Below the pieces are notes generated by a model. The model was given only the letters and a program-made list of their open reading frames with translations, ran no database searches and was not told the origin of the DNA. From Owenia fusiformis (Eukaryota > Annelida > Polychaeta > Sabellida > Oweniidae), in contig CAIIXF020000001.1 of NCBI GenBank assembly GCA_903813345.2, positions 14,961,915 through 15,025,914 on the forward strand: DNA of 64,000 nt. Reading direction: 5' to 3'. Shown here one piece after another: positions 11,814 through 23,727 of the stretch (its first letter is position 1; every line of letters begins with the position of its first letter). The translations under genes and the position numbers were made by a program.

Positions 11814-13254
11814 TTATGGCAACGCAAACGTCTGAAAATATAAAACAAAATGTTTAAGACACCTCTCCAAATTCAATGGTTTTAAAAGAAAATAAATAAA
11901 AAGTAAAGATCGACGTAAAGATAAACATACCCTACAAAATCCTTCTACACACATTGATTTCTCCGTTGCTCCAATGTCACTATAGCTACAAGCAGTGCCA
12001 TCTGGGAAAAATGCTGACCTGTGTGAACCAGCAGTTCCGCGCGTGACTCGACAATTTACGTCACATAGGTTGTCACCTGGAAAAAGAAAAGGCTACATAT
12101 GGAATCCTATTATTGTCATGAAAACTTTCATTAAAAGTTTATTATATATCTGAAAGTTATTTTGGGCACCAAAAGTGAGGTGAGGTATGTGGTATTCTTG
12201 TGGTCTTCTTGCTTTTCAATCTTCTGACCTGTTACAATTGAGGGACTAAATTCAAGCATGAATTCACTTTAAGACACTATCAAAATGGGAACTTGCATTT
12301 GCAAACTTATGGAGGAGGTGTATACCTCCATATATATTTTGGGCATCTAAAGTGGAGTGAGGTATGTGGTATTCTTGTGATCTCCTTGCTTTTCAATTTC
12401 TGACCTGTTACAATTGAGTGACTAAATTCAAGCATGACTTCACTTTAAGACACTATCAAAATCAAAATGGGCACTTGCATTTGCAAACTTATGGAGGAGG
12501 TGTATACCTCCACATATAGGAACACCGCAATACTCCCATCTTCTACCAGGATCAGTAGTATAACACCATGGCCCACCTATCTCATTGTCAGGATTTCTAG
12601 AAATAGACGAACGAGTTATACTAATTCTTTGTGTATGGGAATCAAATTTGGGAGGTACATACAATACACCTATCAGGATCTGTTTCCTTATGAGCTCTTA
12701 TGAAACAGAATTAACCCCAAATAAGTAGCAAACCGCACTGACCTACAAAAGTTTTCGGCAGCTGCTAAAGAGCCATCTGGCACCTGCCAGTCTCTTACTC
12801 GGTGTGTATGCGGCGTCTGCGAATCCCAACGCTGACACGGTCTACCTCCCACAGTCATACTAGTCTCACCCATGTAGAGTCTACCCATTGTGCCTGGCTT
12901 ACAGTCTTCATCAACTTATATAAGCACAATACACTTTCCATATATATTAGTGATTTTTTAAAGCTTTGGTAATTAAAGAAGGAATACGTTTTATCAAAGT
13001 CATTGATTGTACAAGCTGCACGTGTACACATCATTATGAATAAAAAAGAAATATAGATATAGGCCCTTTCATTATATATTAATCTGGACATAGGTGGCAT
13101 GAAGAAGCAAAGATATTTTACCCTCCCCCAGTCCTGCCCACTCTATGTCTCCCGTCAACACAGAGCTTGTAGTGTGGTTGAGGCATATTTGTCTTCCCAA
13201 ATTACGTATCCCTTGCTCCACCGTCTCTATGTCTTGATCATCAGCATTACAATC
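11814..13254 (-). CDS. 3' exons of ADAMTS-like gene: Cys-rich region with inserted kringle
   Basis: Five exons join in one frame: 13254-13122, 12914-12743, 12596-12508, 12076-11931 and 11831-11814. The first begins with DCNADD, like the end of a TSP1 repeat and start of the ADAMTS Cys-rich module, and runs to IEWAGLGE, which resembles the VEW...AG segment of that module. Next is a complete kringle ([35 protein letters not shown]) spread over a 172-bp and an 89-bp exon. The fourth exon resumes the ADAMTS Cys-rich pattern (LCDVNC, DGTAC, CVEGFC). The last codes only TFALP before the stop. Splice phases are 0-1, 1-2, 2-1, 1-0, 0. Placing these exons in the same gene as 35835-44600 rests on strand, order and domain logic; the end of the TSP1 repeat between them is missing. 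No spacer domain follows. Confidence 0.7.
12159..12516. repeat. Tandem duplication of ~178 bp spanning a splice donor
   Basis: Two adjacent near-identical units (about 12159-12336 and 12337-12516) share the block from GGCATCTAAAGTG-like sequence to GGAGGTGTATACCTCC. The second holds the 3' end and donor of the kringle exon (12508); the first keeps a copy of the same exon end and donor in the intron. Confidence 0.8.
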
Positions 13255-13296
13255 CTTCAAGCAAAACGAGAGCACATAGTACATATACCTTAACTA

Positions 13297-13930
13297 CAGG
13301 GTGTCCCGAAAGTATGCCCCCCCCCCTAGGCAGACTTATACCAATGTCTCCATAGTATGTGTCATATATCATTTTAGATCCTATCCAAAGTTACATTGAT
13401 TTGCCAAGAAGTATCATGGTTCAACTCACAGACGGTAAAACGTTACAAGCATGTCAAAACTTCGTGTTTGGCCAAAAATATAGTTCATTTCAGTATCGTG
13501 GAAACAGCAATGACCTGAATGTGGCCGAAAATATGGGTGCTTTTGTCGAAGATAAGATGGCTATTGAGTTCTATAAGAGGACGTCGAGGGTAGATACTCC
13601 AAGGGAACTCTTCTAAAATGCCTTAAAAAGGTTTTAAGAGGATTACAAAACGCCACATCCCTATTTGAAGCGCGTATATATATATGAAAAGCATTGCTGA
13701 TGTTTACATGGCCTAGGGAGACACACCGACTATTATTTTGGTGTTAAATTTACTTTAAATTTGGCCAAACACTAAATTTTGAAATCCCTGTAACTCTTTC
13801 AAATTTGTAAGTTGAACCATGATACTTGGCAAATCAATGTAACTTTGGATGAGCTTTAAAATGATGTATGACACATACTATGGAGACATTGATATATGTC
13901 TGCCTAGGGGGGGGGGGGGGGTATACCCTG
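13297..13930. mobile_element. Mariner-type MITE, CAGGGTGTCCCG family, copy 1
   Basis: Starts CAGGGTGTCCCGAAAGTATG after TA and ends CCCTG before TA; both ends lead into CCCCC/GGGGG runs followed by TAGGCAGAC. 634 bp, no coding frame of its own. It inserted just upstream of the exon ending at 13254 and may separate it from its neighbour. Two closely related copies are at 15188-15831 and 26764-27409. Confidence 0.8.
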
Positions 13931-15187
13931 TATATGTATGTAGGAGTTGAGCAGCGTGTGTGTGTGGAATATCTAAGCACGAGTGCCAAAGGGATAGAAA
14001 TGTCTGTTGTGCTTTCTCTGGTGTGTTCGAGCTTTAACATCTGCTGCCTCTAGTCAGATCGACTAACAAAACAACCATTTTTTGGGGTTGTAGAGCGTGT
14101 CCTCGACCTGTAACATCGATTCTAAACATATGATCATTTAATGATCTAGAGACCATAATTGACCTTGAATTTTGACGCCCTATATGGGAGCCTGTCCCTA
14201 CATTGGCAGAAGAGTCAGGGAATTTTGTTAACATACTATTGCCCCCAATAGTAAGTTGCCGTGAATTTTATTTCAGCCGATTGATTCTACTTCATCCCTG
14301 ACTATTAACATTACATGGGGTTTACCTTAGCTTGTACAGTCATCATTGCGTATCACTTGGATACATTTGATGGAACAATGACAATTTAGTGTAGTAGGAA
14401 GGTATGGTCCCCATGCACCCGAAAGATGTATTTTTTTAATGTACATTTTTGTAATCCTAAAGGTCCATACTAAAGATTTTTGCATGTTCCTAGAATGAAA
14501 TATTGTCTCATGGTATCCATTGGCGGCCATCTTGTCAGCCATCTTGAATTTTTGAAAGAGTTGGTGTTAATTATCTCAAAGTACAGTTTTGAGAATTGAA
14601 AGCTGTAAGTGGTACCAAAATGAAGCTTTTATAGTATCCTATATTATCAGATGCAATAATTATGCAAATTGCCTCATTTGCATAAAATGTGACATCATCA
14701 ATCATAATTCTTGCCTCTTTACAACGGTATCGCATTATACCTTTCCGCCTGAGTGATCAGTCTTAGTCATTCATGAACATAAATGAATTTAAATATATAG
14801 GTACATTAATTTTGAACATATTTGCAATTGAAAGTTTTGGAAAAAACATTGTCAGACACATGATTATGTAACTGAAAAGGGGCGTGGCACTTCTTGCGAA
14901 AGAATTGATGTTAATCATTTCAAAGTACAGTAACTTCCACAGTTTTGAGAGTTGAAAGCTGTTAGTGGTACCAAACTGAAGCTATCACGATATCCTATAT
15001 TATAAGATACAATAATTATGTTAATTACCATATTTGCATAAAATATGACATCATCAATCATTATTTTTGCCCTTTTTCAACGTAATGCCTTTTCCTCTGA
15101 GTGACCAGTCTTGGTCTCTTATGAATATAAAGATATTAAATGTATACATTCATTTTAAACATATTTGCAATTGAAAGTTTGAACCTA

Positions 15188-15831
15188 CAGGGTGTCCCGA
15201 AAGTATGGGCCCCCCCCTAGGCAGACATATACCAGTGTCGTCATAGTATGTATCATATATCATTTTAAAGCTCACACAAAGTTACATTGATTCACCAAGT
15301 ATCATGGTTCAACTCTCAAATGTGAAAAAATCACAGGCATTTCAAAATTTAGTGTTTGGTCAAAATGAAGTTCAATTTTACACCAAATCACTAGTCAATG
15401 TGTCCTTCCGGGCCATCGTAACAGCAGCAATTCTTTTCGGGTCAGATGGATATTGAGTTGGAAAAAGAGAATGGTGAGGGTAGAAACTCTAAGGAAACTC
15501 TTCTAAAGTGCCTTAACAGGTTTTAAGAGGGTTATAAAATTCCACACCCCTATTTGAAGGGCTTTTAAGGTCATATCTGAAAATAATTGGTGCTGTTAAC
15601 ATGGCCAAGGGGGGACTCATTGACTAGTAATGTGGAGTAAAATTGGACTTTATTTTGACAAAACACTAACTTTTAAAATGACTGTAACTTTTTCCCACTT
15701 GGGAGTTAAACCATGATACTTGGCACATCAATGTAACTTTGGATAAGCTTTAAAATGATATATGAGACATACTATGAGGACACTGGAATATGTCTGCCTA
15801 GGGGGGGGCCCCATACTTTCGGGACACCCTG
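15188..15831. mobile_element. Mariner-type MITE, CAGGGTGTCCCG family, copy 2
   Basis: CAGGGTGTCCCGAAAGTATG ... reverse complement at the right end, flanked by TA on both sides; 644 bp. Nested in the left arm of the 7 kb element; the right arm lacks it, so it came later. Confidence 0.85.
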
Positions 15832-16779
15832 TATTTGCATTGAAAGTTTTAGAAAAACATCATCAGAAATTAAGGTATGACCTTTCAAATGATTATTGTT
15901 CTGAAAAGGGGCGTGGCACTTGTTGAAAATCTGTAATGTTATTATATAGTCAATGTATCATTTGTAAAATACCCAGGGGTTCACTGAATACACAATTCTG
16001 TAGGGGTCCTAGGCTGAGCCCTCAGATATCATTATGTTCCCATACCAATCTGTCAAATTTCAATGTGTTCCCATACCAACCAAAATAATGCCCAAAAGCC
16101 ATACCAAATATCCAAATATAAGACCAATGCTATATCAAATGTCCAAATATAGGACTTTTGCCATTTCAAATATCCCAAAAATATAAGACCAATGGAATGC
16201 AAAATGTCTAAAGCCCCTTGAAGAAGGCAGAACTTTTAGGAAATGATCCTAAACAACCTCAAATAAAGGACATTTGTTAAAACTAGACCAATCCCATACC
16301 ACAAGTGAGAGGTGACCTATTCTCCATGACCATTCTTGTACCACAAAGTAGAAAAATCCGACCATTGTCATACCTCAAAAGTCATATTTTGGGGGGATTC
16401 TCATTCCAGATCCTAAACTTTGGATCCATTGCCATACCAAATGTTAAAAGAGGTACCCCCTTCAAGGTTTATATACAGTGAACCCCCCGGTGTAAAATAT
16501 AGCTTTTGACTTTTAGAAAGTAGCCCAGTGATGTCCCTTATTCCTAGCTTGTTCAGAAATTCTTGTTGGTCAGTTTGGCAGACATCTAAATTTCAGCCAA
16601 AGATATATAAGCTGTATCGCTTTTGAACTAAGTACTGTACAGATACGAATGACCACATATCCCCATATCATTTTAGGATAGGCAATGAACTGAAATGGGT
16701 ACCCACAGTATTTAGTTGTTAAAGCTATATAATTAACTCAATATGTATTAAGCCTGTACCTCAGTCCAATGTTTTATCC

Positions 16780-18540
16780 AAGACATCCGACTGGACTCTC
16801 AACTGACCTCTTCCAAAAACTCAGTGCTGATGTCAAAACACAGTAGGTGCGAGGACAAGGAGTGGAGGAAACATCTGTGAAACACCATTGTGTTGGGCCA
16901 AGTAGAAGACAGAAACTTCTCTTGGGAAGGAGAGATGAAGCCTGCAGTGTTAGTGGACGGCTTCATCACTGGCAAGAGAGCTCCAACAGATGCTTCTAAA
17001 GAGATTACTTCAACTTAGTCATCCAAAGATTCTTCTTCCAAAGATAGAAACACTCAGGAAAAGAGAAGCATAGGACCAGGAAGACATTCTTTAAAAATCT
17101 CTATAGGCTCACATCAAATTTGTTAGGGAACCAAAGAGTGCCCATATGGCATGCACGCAGGATCAATCAGAAGCAAATACTTTGGCAGCACACAGTGACC
17201 CAGATCGGTGATGCCATTGGGTAATTTTCCAATTGACATCCCACCAGATTTATCATCAAAACCGTTTGACAAGTCAGATTTCAAGCTTGATGAGGTAAGA
17301 ACAATCATCAGGAAGGCTCAGCCTCAGGTCTAACAGGTGTGACATACAGGGTCTACAAGAACTGCCAAAAGCTGTTAATACATCTATGGCGATTGCTAAC
17401 AAGCATTCAGAACAAAAAAATCTAGCAAGGAATTGGACTTTGGCGGAAAGGTACTTCATTCCAAAGGAGCTAAAATTTGAGCGACTGAACCAGTTCAGGT
17501 AGACATCATTATTTGATGCTGAGGGAAAGATCTTCTGGGCCATTATGGTCAAGCCTCGAAGTTGTTTCCTAGTGGCCTGCCAAGCATCCAGAAAAGTGGT
17601 CTCCCAAGACATCATGGGGTACATATAGCAGCATAAGCCAACTTGTGAAGGAAGCCAAGAAAGAGAATCAGTAGTTTGGCTGGACAGAAGGCCCACCTAG
17701 TGTCCCTCACCAACTGATACTAGAGGTACAAGTTCACTTTCACGTACATGTACCAAAACCAACAGATGTAGTCAATCTGACAATGGGAAACACAAACTCC
17801 TTGAAGTTGCACAATACATTTTGCAATTATACCACTAATTAGCAGAGTTCGGAGAAAGGCATAGTGGCAGACTGCCCTATATTAGTAGTTCTCTTCGTAA
17901 CATCCATGAACTTACTGCTAAATGCAGGGATGATGCAGTGTAAGGTTCCACAAGCAAATGAAGGTGCAAAACACCTACCATACAGAGCTTTCATGGATGA
18001 CATCACAGTTATGACCAGTTCAGTAGTGAGTACCAGATGGGTTCTATTAGCTATGTAAAGAATGGCAAACTGGACTTGCATGAAGTTAAAAGCCTACCAG
18101 GTCAAGAAGCATGGTTTTGGTCGATGTCAAGCTTTCTCCAATGCAGTTCAAAATAAAAGCAAGCAAATACCAACAGTGCATGATAAAAGAATCAAATGTC
18201 TAGAGAAGAACTATGACAAAACCTTGCGTGGTTTGAACAATACAGCTGAAGTCTCAAGGGACCTGGACAAGTGGCTTAAAGCCATTGACTCAAGTCATGT
18301 ATCGGGGCGTTATGCTATTACTTCCCAATTTCAGTGGCCTTTCCAGATTTACGACATTACCTGGGAACCCTCACTTCAGCAATTCTTGAAATGGAATGAC
18401 CTTTGGTCCATGGACCGAGGGGAGTTCAATTTCCTATTAAGAGCTTTCCTTGACCTGGTCTCAACTCCATCAAACCTCAGACTTTGGGGCAAGGAAGAAA
18501 CTGCCAACTGCCCCAAGTGCATGGCAACTGAATGACACGT
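16780..18540 (+). pseudogene. Decayed reverse transcriptase (non-LTR type) remnant
   Basis: Across frameshifts and stops the + strand yields recognisable reverse-transcriptase pieces: TGVTYRVYKNC near 17330, an LSD..SS block near 17480, and YRAFMDDITVMTSS near 17985, which matches the catalytic box with its paired Asp. The longest open piece, 18062-18535 (157 codons), contains IKCLEK, PFQIYDITWE and ends with STPSNLRLWG and CPKCMATE, a pattern I associate with the C-terminal part of non-LTR retrotransposon proteins common in fish and invertebrates. No intact frame remains. It could be cargo captured by the surrounding TIR element or a nested insertion. Confidence 0.6.
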
Positions 18541-19313
18541 ACATTAAATCATATACTCAGTATTTGGGTTACAGCTCCCACTGATGGACAATACAGATGG
18601 CGTCATGATTGAGACTGAGGATGCCCATACTTTGATCTGGGCCTATCTTCAATATCTATCTTGCGTTTCTTTGATCTGGGCATTATTAACCACTACCACT
18701 TCTAACATGTCTCATCAGATTGACTTTTGCATATGTGACAATAAAATAGTCTGACTTAGTATTGTGCTGTCATATTGGAATTACACTATCATAATGAACA
18801 CATCATGTACTCGTAAGCGGTGCACACAAGCTGCAAAATTTGGCCAACATTTCACCAATAAGCAACATTGAGCTCTATCTACATGACTCTGCCAGAGCAG
18901 CTTCAGCCTTTGAAGTTGACATTAGTGTTTAGAAGTTAACATTTTGAACAAGAAGTGCCCCCCCCCCTTTTTCAGTTACATAATCGTGTGAAGTGTCAAC
19001 ACTTAATTTCTTATAGTTTTTCCAAAATTTCGATTGCAAATATGTTCAAAATTAATGTACCTATATATTCAAAATCATAAATGCTCATGAATAACCAAGA
19101 CTTTAACACAGAGGGAGAGATATTGGTCGTTACCATTGAAAAAAGCCAAAAATGATAGAGGTTGTCACATATTATGCAAATGGGAAAGTTTGCATGATTA
19201 TTGCATTTTTTATAAGTATATTATAATACAGGTAGCTCCATTTTGGTACCACTTACAGCTTTCAATTCTCAAAACTGTGGAAGTTATTGTACTTTCAAAT
19301 GATTAACATCAAC

Positions 19314-20536
19314 CACGGTGCCCATGTCAAGCTGCGCGCCTACTTAGGCGCGCAGTTTGTTTCGATCACAAACTGCGTGCCTATCATTTAAGTTGGAGTC
19401 TGTAGTTTGAAACGTAATTTAAAGACATTTATCCTGCATTGTTTTCTTGTTCAATGCGTTCATTCTGTGGCGAATATACGAATCTTGCAAATACTAGCAA
19501 AAACTATGTGCAAATGAATCTGAGTTTTAAAACATAAGCAGATTAATGGCATTTTTCGTCATTGATTTAACGGGAATTTATACGTAAATCGATCTAGCAC
19601 TTTAAACATAAATGACAAATACTTTAGACTCGTTTTATATTTAATTCCTTACGCATTTATTATGTATAATTCAAAATATTTCGAGATAAAACAGATAATC
19701 AGGAGATTAAAAAGAAATAAACCACAAACTGCGCGCCTATTTTAGCCAGAAATTACAAACTGTGTGCATACACTATTAAAACTACATATTATCATTGGAA
19801 TTTCTACAGAGGCACGTAAAGGTGTTTTTCATATAGCTTTGGAAATTTTGCTTTATCATCAGATTTTATGAGATTTTCATATTGAAAGTCAAAATGTATA
19901 ATAGAAGTAACAATTAAGTTGGGAACGAAAGAAAGTATTTTATTTTCAGATCACCATCTTGGTGGACGGACTCTCATAGTGTTTCAATTATGGGGTTCTA
20001 CTATTAGACACATATGTGCCTTACATATGGCGCTTACGTTTTCTAATAATACAAAACAAGCTTGGATAGGCAAGTTTGGAAATATTAGGCACGCAGTTTG
20101 GGAAATACATGTGAATATAGCCGCGCAGTTTGACAAGAAAAATGTTTAAATCACGTGTATGGCGTATTATCGTTTTGAACACAAACTATGCTGCTTTAAT
20201 CAGATAGAGTGATCCTATATATTCTAGCATACACAGACACAATGGCTGAATAAACGGCATATGACGACAGTAAATTTTGAGCACAGAAGTTACTTAAGAC
20301 CCTTATATTGAGATAACTCGGTTAACATCGGGAAAAACATTGAGTACTAAGAGTAAATTAAGTTAATCTTCACAGAATGGTACTATCTTTAGAACGAGAC
20401 TAACCTTGTATTTTTCGTATTTTGGCTCTTTTTGGGAGTCGAGTCCTCCCCATCTTACATTTTGAAATATGCGCGCAGTTTGTCAGAGTTTCAAACTGCG
20501 TGCCTAGTAGGCACGCTGCTTGACATGGGCATCGTG
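19314..20536. mobile_element. CAC-ended TIR element with 5-bp target duplication
   Basis: Left end CACGGTGCCCATGTCAAGC and right end, reverse-complemented, CACGATGCCCATGTCAAGC differ at one base. TCAAC is duplicated at 19309-19313 and 20537-20541, and the related repeat units nearby show the uninterrupted ACATCAA(C/T)TCTTTC. The 1223-bp interior holds at least six copies of a CAAACTGCG(T/C)GCC motif in both orientations and no coding frame I trust. CAC(G/A)(G/A)TG ends with a 5-bp duplication are compatible with the Transib superfamily, as a non-autonomous copy. Confidence 0.75.
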
Positions 20537-23500
20537 TCAACTCTTTCTCAAGAAATGCCACGCCCCTTTTCAGTAACATAATCATGTGAAGTGTTATAAC
20601 TTAGTGTCTGACAATGTTTTTTCCAAAATAAATATGTTCAAAATTAATGTACCTATATATTTAAATTCATTTATGTTCATGGATGACTAAGACTGGTCAC
20701 TCAGGCAGCAAGGTATTGTGCGATACCGTTGTAAAGAGGCAAACATTACGATTAATGATGTCACATTTTATGCAAATGAGACTATTTGCATAATTATTAA
20801 TCTCATAATATGGGATACTATAATAGCTTCATTTTGGTACCACTTACAGCTTTCAATTTTAGTTATTGTACTTTGAAATGATTAACATCAATTCTTTCGC
20901 AAGAAGTGCCACGCCCCTTTTCAGTTACATAATCATGTGTCTGACAATGTTTTTCCAAAACTTTCAATTGCAAATATGTTGAAAATTAATGTACCTATAT
21001 ATTTAAATTCATTTATGTTCATGAATGACTAAGACTGATCACTCAGGCGGAAAGGTATAATGCGATACCGTTGTAAAGAGGCAAGAATTATGATTGATGA
21101 TGTCACATTTTATGCAAATGAGGCAATTTGCATAATTATTGCATCTGATAATATAGGATACTACAATAGCTTCATTTTGGTACCACTTACAGCTTTCAAT
21201 TCTCAAAACTGTGGAAGTTATTGTACTTTGAGATAATTAACATCAACTCTTTCAAAAATTCAAGATGGCCGACAAGATGGCCGCCAATGGATACCATGGG
21301 ACAATATTTCATTCTGGGAACATGCAAAAATCTTTAGTATGGACCTTTAGGATTACAAAAATGTACATTAAAAAAATACATCTTTCGGGTGCATGGGAAC
21401 CCCTCCTTCCTACCCGTCTAATTATTTCAAATGGTTATTTATTCTTTCCTTTTATCATATGTTTGGTACTGATCATCATATGCCATTTGGTTGACGTATA
21501 CAGCATGACGAAACAAATTAATGGACAAGGAAGGTCATTACAAACTTTTCCCATAAATGATAAGTGCAGAAATATCTGTATTTACTTTTCTTCGGAGATT
21601 TATAAAAAACGGGAACAAATCAACAATCAATTCTGTTTAGCTAAACTGTTACGATTATTTTATCATGATTATAGATCATCATGAATAAATTAGCAACACA
21701 TTACCATTTTAAAACTCAACCCGGACTTCCACAACCATATGAACCATGAAAGAATTACAAAAGAATAATTCAAATACTATTTAATCCCAAATAAGCGTTG
21801 ATTTCATTCTCAGAATAGGATTCACTCCCCCCCCCCCCCAATGATGTTGGTCGAGTTCTATTCCTTCAACATAACTGGGAATCAACGAAACAAACTTAAA
21901 TTAGATTAAACGATATACCAGCTATGATTTATATGAATACATAAGAAAAATATAATATGTATAATGATTGGATCAGAAAAATGTCAAATCGTTTCTGCGC
22001 TCTCGCCATCAATATGTTGTAATAATTATGTGAATTCTTATTAAAGTGCCAATTCGGTAATTTCCATTTTTTTCCTAACACAAATAGATTCAATGGGTAT
22101 TGGTTGGTAGAAACAGTATACCAACAGACTCACATCTTCATTTGATTGTCTTCCAGTGCCAAAATAAGATTTCCCGGAAAAACATGACGTCATGATCAGA
22201 ACCGGTTATGGATTTTAATCGGCAATGCGTTATGCAACGCAAATGTAAATTCAAAAGTGTTCATGATATCCTGTGTTCTGATTGGCCACAAAGGAGTAAC
22301 GCTTCTCAAAATCACCTCATGGTTCAATGCCTTTTGGTTGTAAGATTTTAAACAGCATTGAGTTAGTAACAGGATCAACTCAACGTTTATAGTTTCTATA
22401 CTGTATTCTGACTGGCCAGAATGTAATTTTGCATGACTAACTTTGTGAAAACGCACCACAGGGTCGGGAGCTCTAATTGAGGAAGAATCGTGGCTCCAAA
22501 GTAGTCAAAGTTGAATCATTTCCCCACTGCATTGAATGCAGTGGCAATCAATTACACTGACACTATATAAGCACGTCCGGAGATCATAAACTCCAGCAAC
22601 AAGCTAAGTTCAAAACCTGTTCTGATCGTGATGTCATGATTGGCACTTGACATTGGGTTCCCGATTTTGAACATCAAATTTCACATTTATAGAAAGATAC
22701 GGTACATGGTGTGACTTGTAAGTGGTGTTTACTTCATTTAAAACCTGTATAAACTGGATTTTGACCCCATGAGCATCGCACAGACACTTTAAAACTGATT
22801 CGCTTTTCATTTTTTGGTTTTATAGTTTATAATTGTGTTGGGGGGGGGGAGATAGGTCAAAATTGCCAAATTCAACATCCATAGCGCTTTTATTTCATAA
22901 TATTGAACGGACTACATCAGACCAGACCTATGCACGATCCTATAGTTTGTCTATTAACTGACATAACATATTTTCATGATTTGTTGGTTGAATATAATGT
23001 TTCCTGAACACAAAATTAGTTGATTTTCAAATCGCCTTGAAAATGTGAAAAACATTGATATGTAGTACAGGGAAACAAATCCATTGTAGTTTGGAATTGT
23101 GATCCATGTGTATCACACTTTTAATCAATACGTTTGGTGTTCAGAACACGATTATATACTTTAGTGGAGAAAAGATTCAGAGGGTGAATTCTATCCTCCT
23201 TATATTGACATAATTCTGAGAATTTAAAGTTGAATTCTTGAAATAGTGTTGGAAAGCTTCATTATTTACCCATGTACGCAAAATTCAGAAAGTACACAGA
23301 AATAAAAATAGTAGTATGTCATTGAGTTCCAATAACTATAACAACAAGTAAACAAATATAACCATTGATAAGAAAGTTCAAATTCGTATTTAACAATTAC
23401 GACACGCTGAAAGCACAATATGACGACTGCTTTTTATGATAAGACATACATGTACAGTGTACATTAGAAATGCAAAATATAATATTATTGATAATCACTT

Positions 23501-23727
23501 GGATACAAACATACAATACAATCATACAAGGAAGAATTAGAATATATTGTTTTAGAACCGAGGGTACATTATGTGAACTTCAATAAATGTTGCATATGAG
23601 TATTGATAAGCTAAGCAGGATTTTCCTGAAAGTAAGATGAGGAACTCACACATAGTCATTTGCATTAAATAAACTATGTTTTACGGAAATGAAGCAATAA
23701 TTCAAAAAGGCAGAATTGAAATACGAC

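Larger units (their letters stand above)
14387..21420. mobile_element. ~7 kb element with long terminal inverted repeats
   Basis: Left end TAGTGTAGTAGGAAGG and right end (reverse complement) TAGACGGGTAGGAAGG continue into nearly identical inverted arms of several hundred bases, including CATGCACCCGAAAGATG and GCGGCCATCTTGTC. The intact paralogous site at 29536-29552 shows the empty target; ATT (or AATT) is duplicated at 14384-14386 and 21421-21423. Each arm contains internal tandem sub-repeats (TGGTACCACTTACAGCTTTC and GGGGCGTGGCACTT recur). Nested inside are a mariner MITE (15188-15831) and a CAC-ended element (19314-20536). A decayed reverse transcriptase region (about 16800-18540) occupies the centre. 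I do not recognise the superfamily. Confidence 0.75.
14258..21690 (+). pseudogene. Partial copy of the membrane-PARP gene, split by a 7 kb element
   Basis: 14258-14386 matches 29413-29545 (the acceptor and start of exon 4 of the gene at 23728-30592), including the phrase CGTATCACTTGGATACAT. 21421 onward continues the match (TTTCAAATGGTTATTTATTC, then translated CHLVDVYSMTKQ against YHLVDVHGMTRQ). The match fades after about 21540, before any ADP-ribosyltransferase motif. A stop codon lies in the 5' part (TTAG at about 14327 in this frame region), and the 7 kb insertion removes any coding continuity. It has only one copy of the VHGMTRQM-type motif, where the 29.4 kb gene has two. Confidence 0.75.
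13255..23727. other. Intronic/intergenic region dominated by mobile DNA
   Basis: No intact gene seen. It holds a mariner-type MITE (13297-13930), the 5' part of a broken copy of the membrane-PARP gene, a ~7 kb long-TIR element (14387-21420) with nested insertions, the 3' part of the broken copy (to about 21690), and about 2 kb up to 23727 in which I see only AT-rich sequence and homopolymer runs. Confidence 0.6.

Noticed and set aside
17274-17696. 140-codon open frame on the minus strand
   Set aside because: Antisense to the decayed reverse transcriptase; the + strand carries the recognisable motifs.
21265-21684. 139-codon open frame (+) starting MADKMAANGYHG
   Set aside because: Its first half is the inverted arm of the 7 kb element and its second half the broken membrane-PARP copy; a chance join, not a gene.
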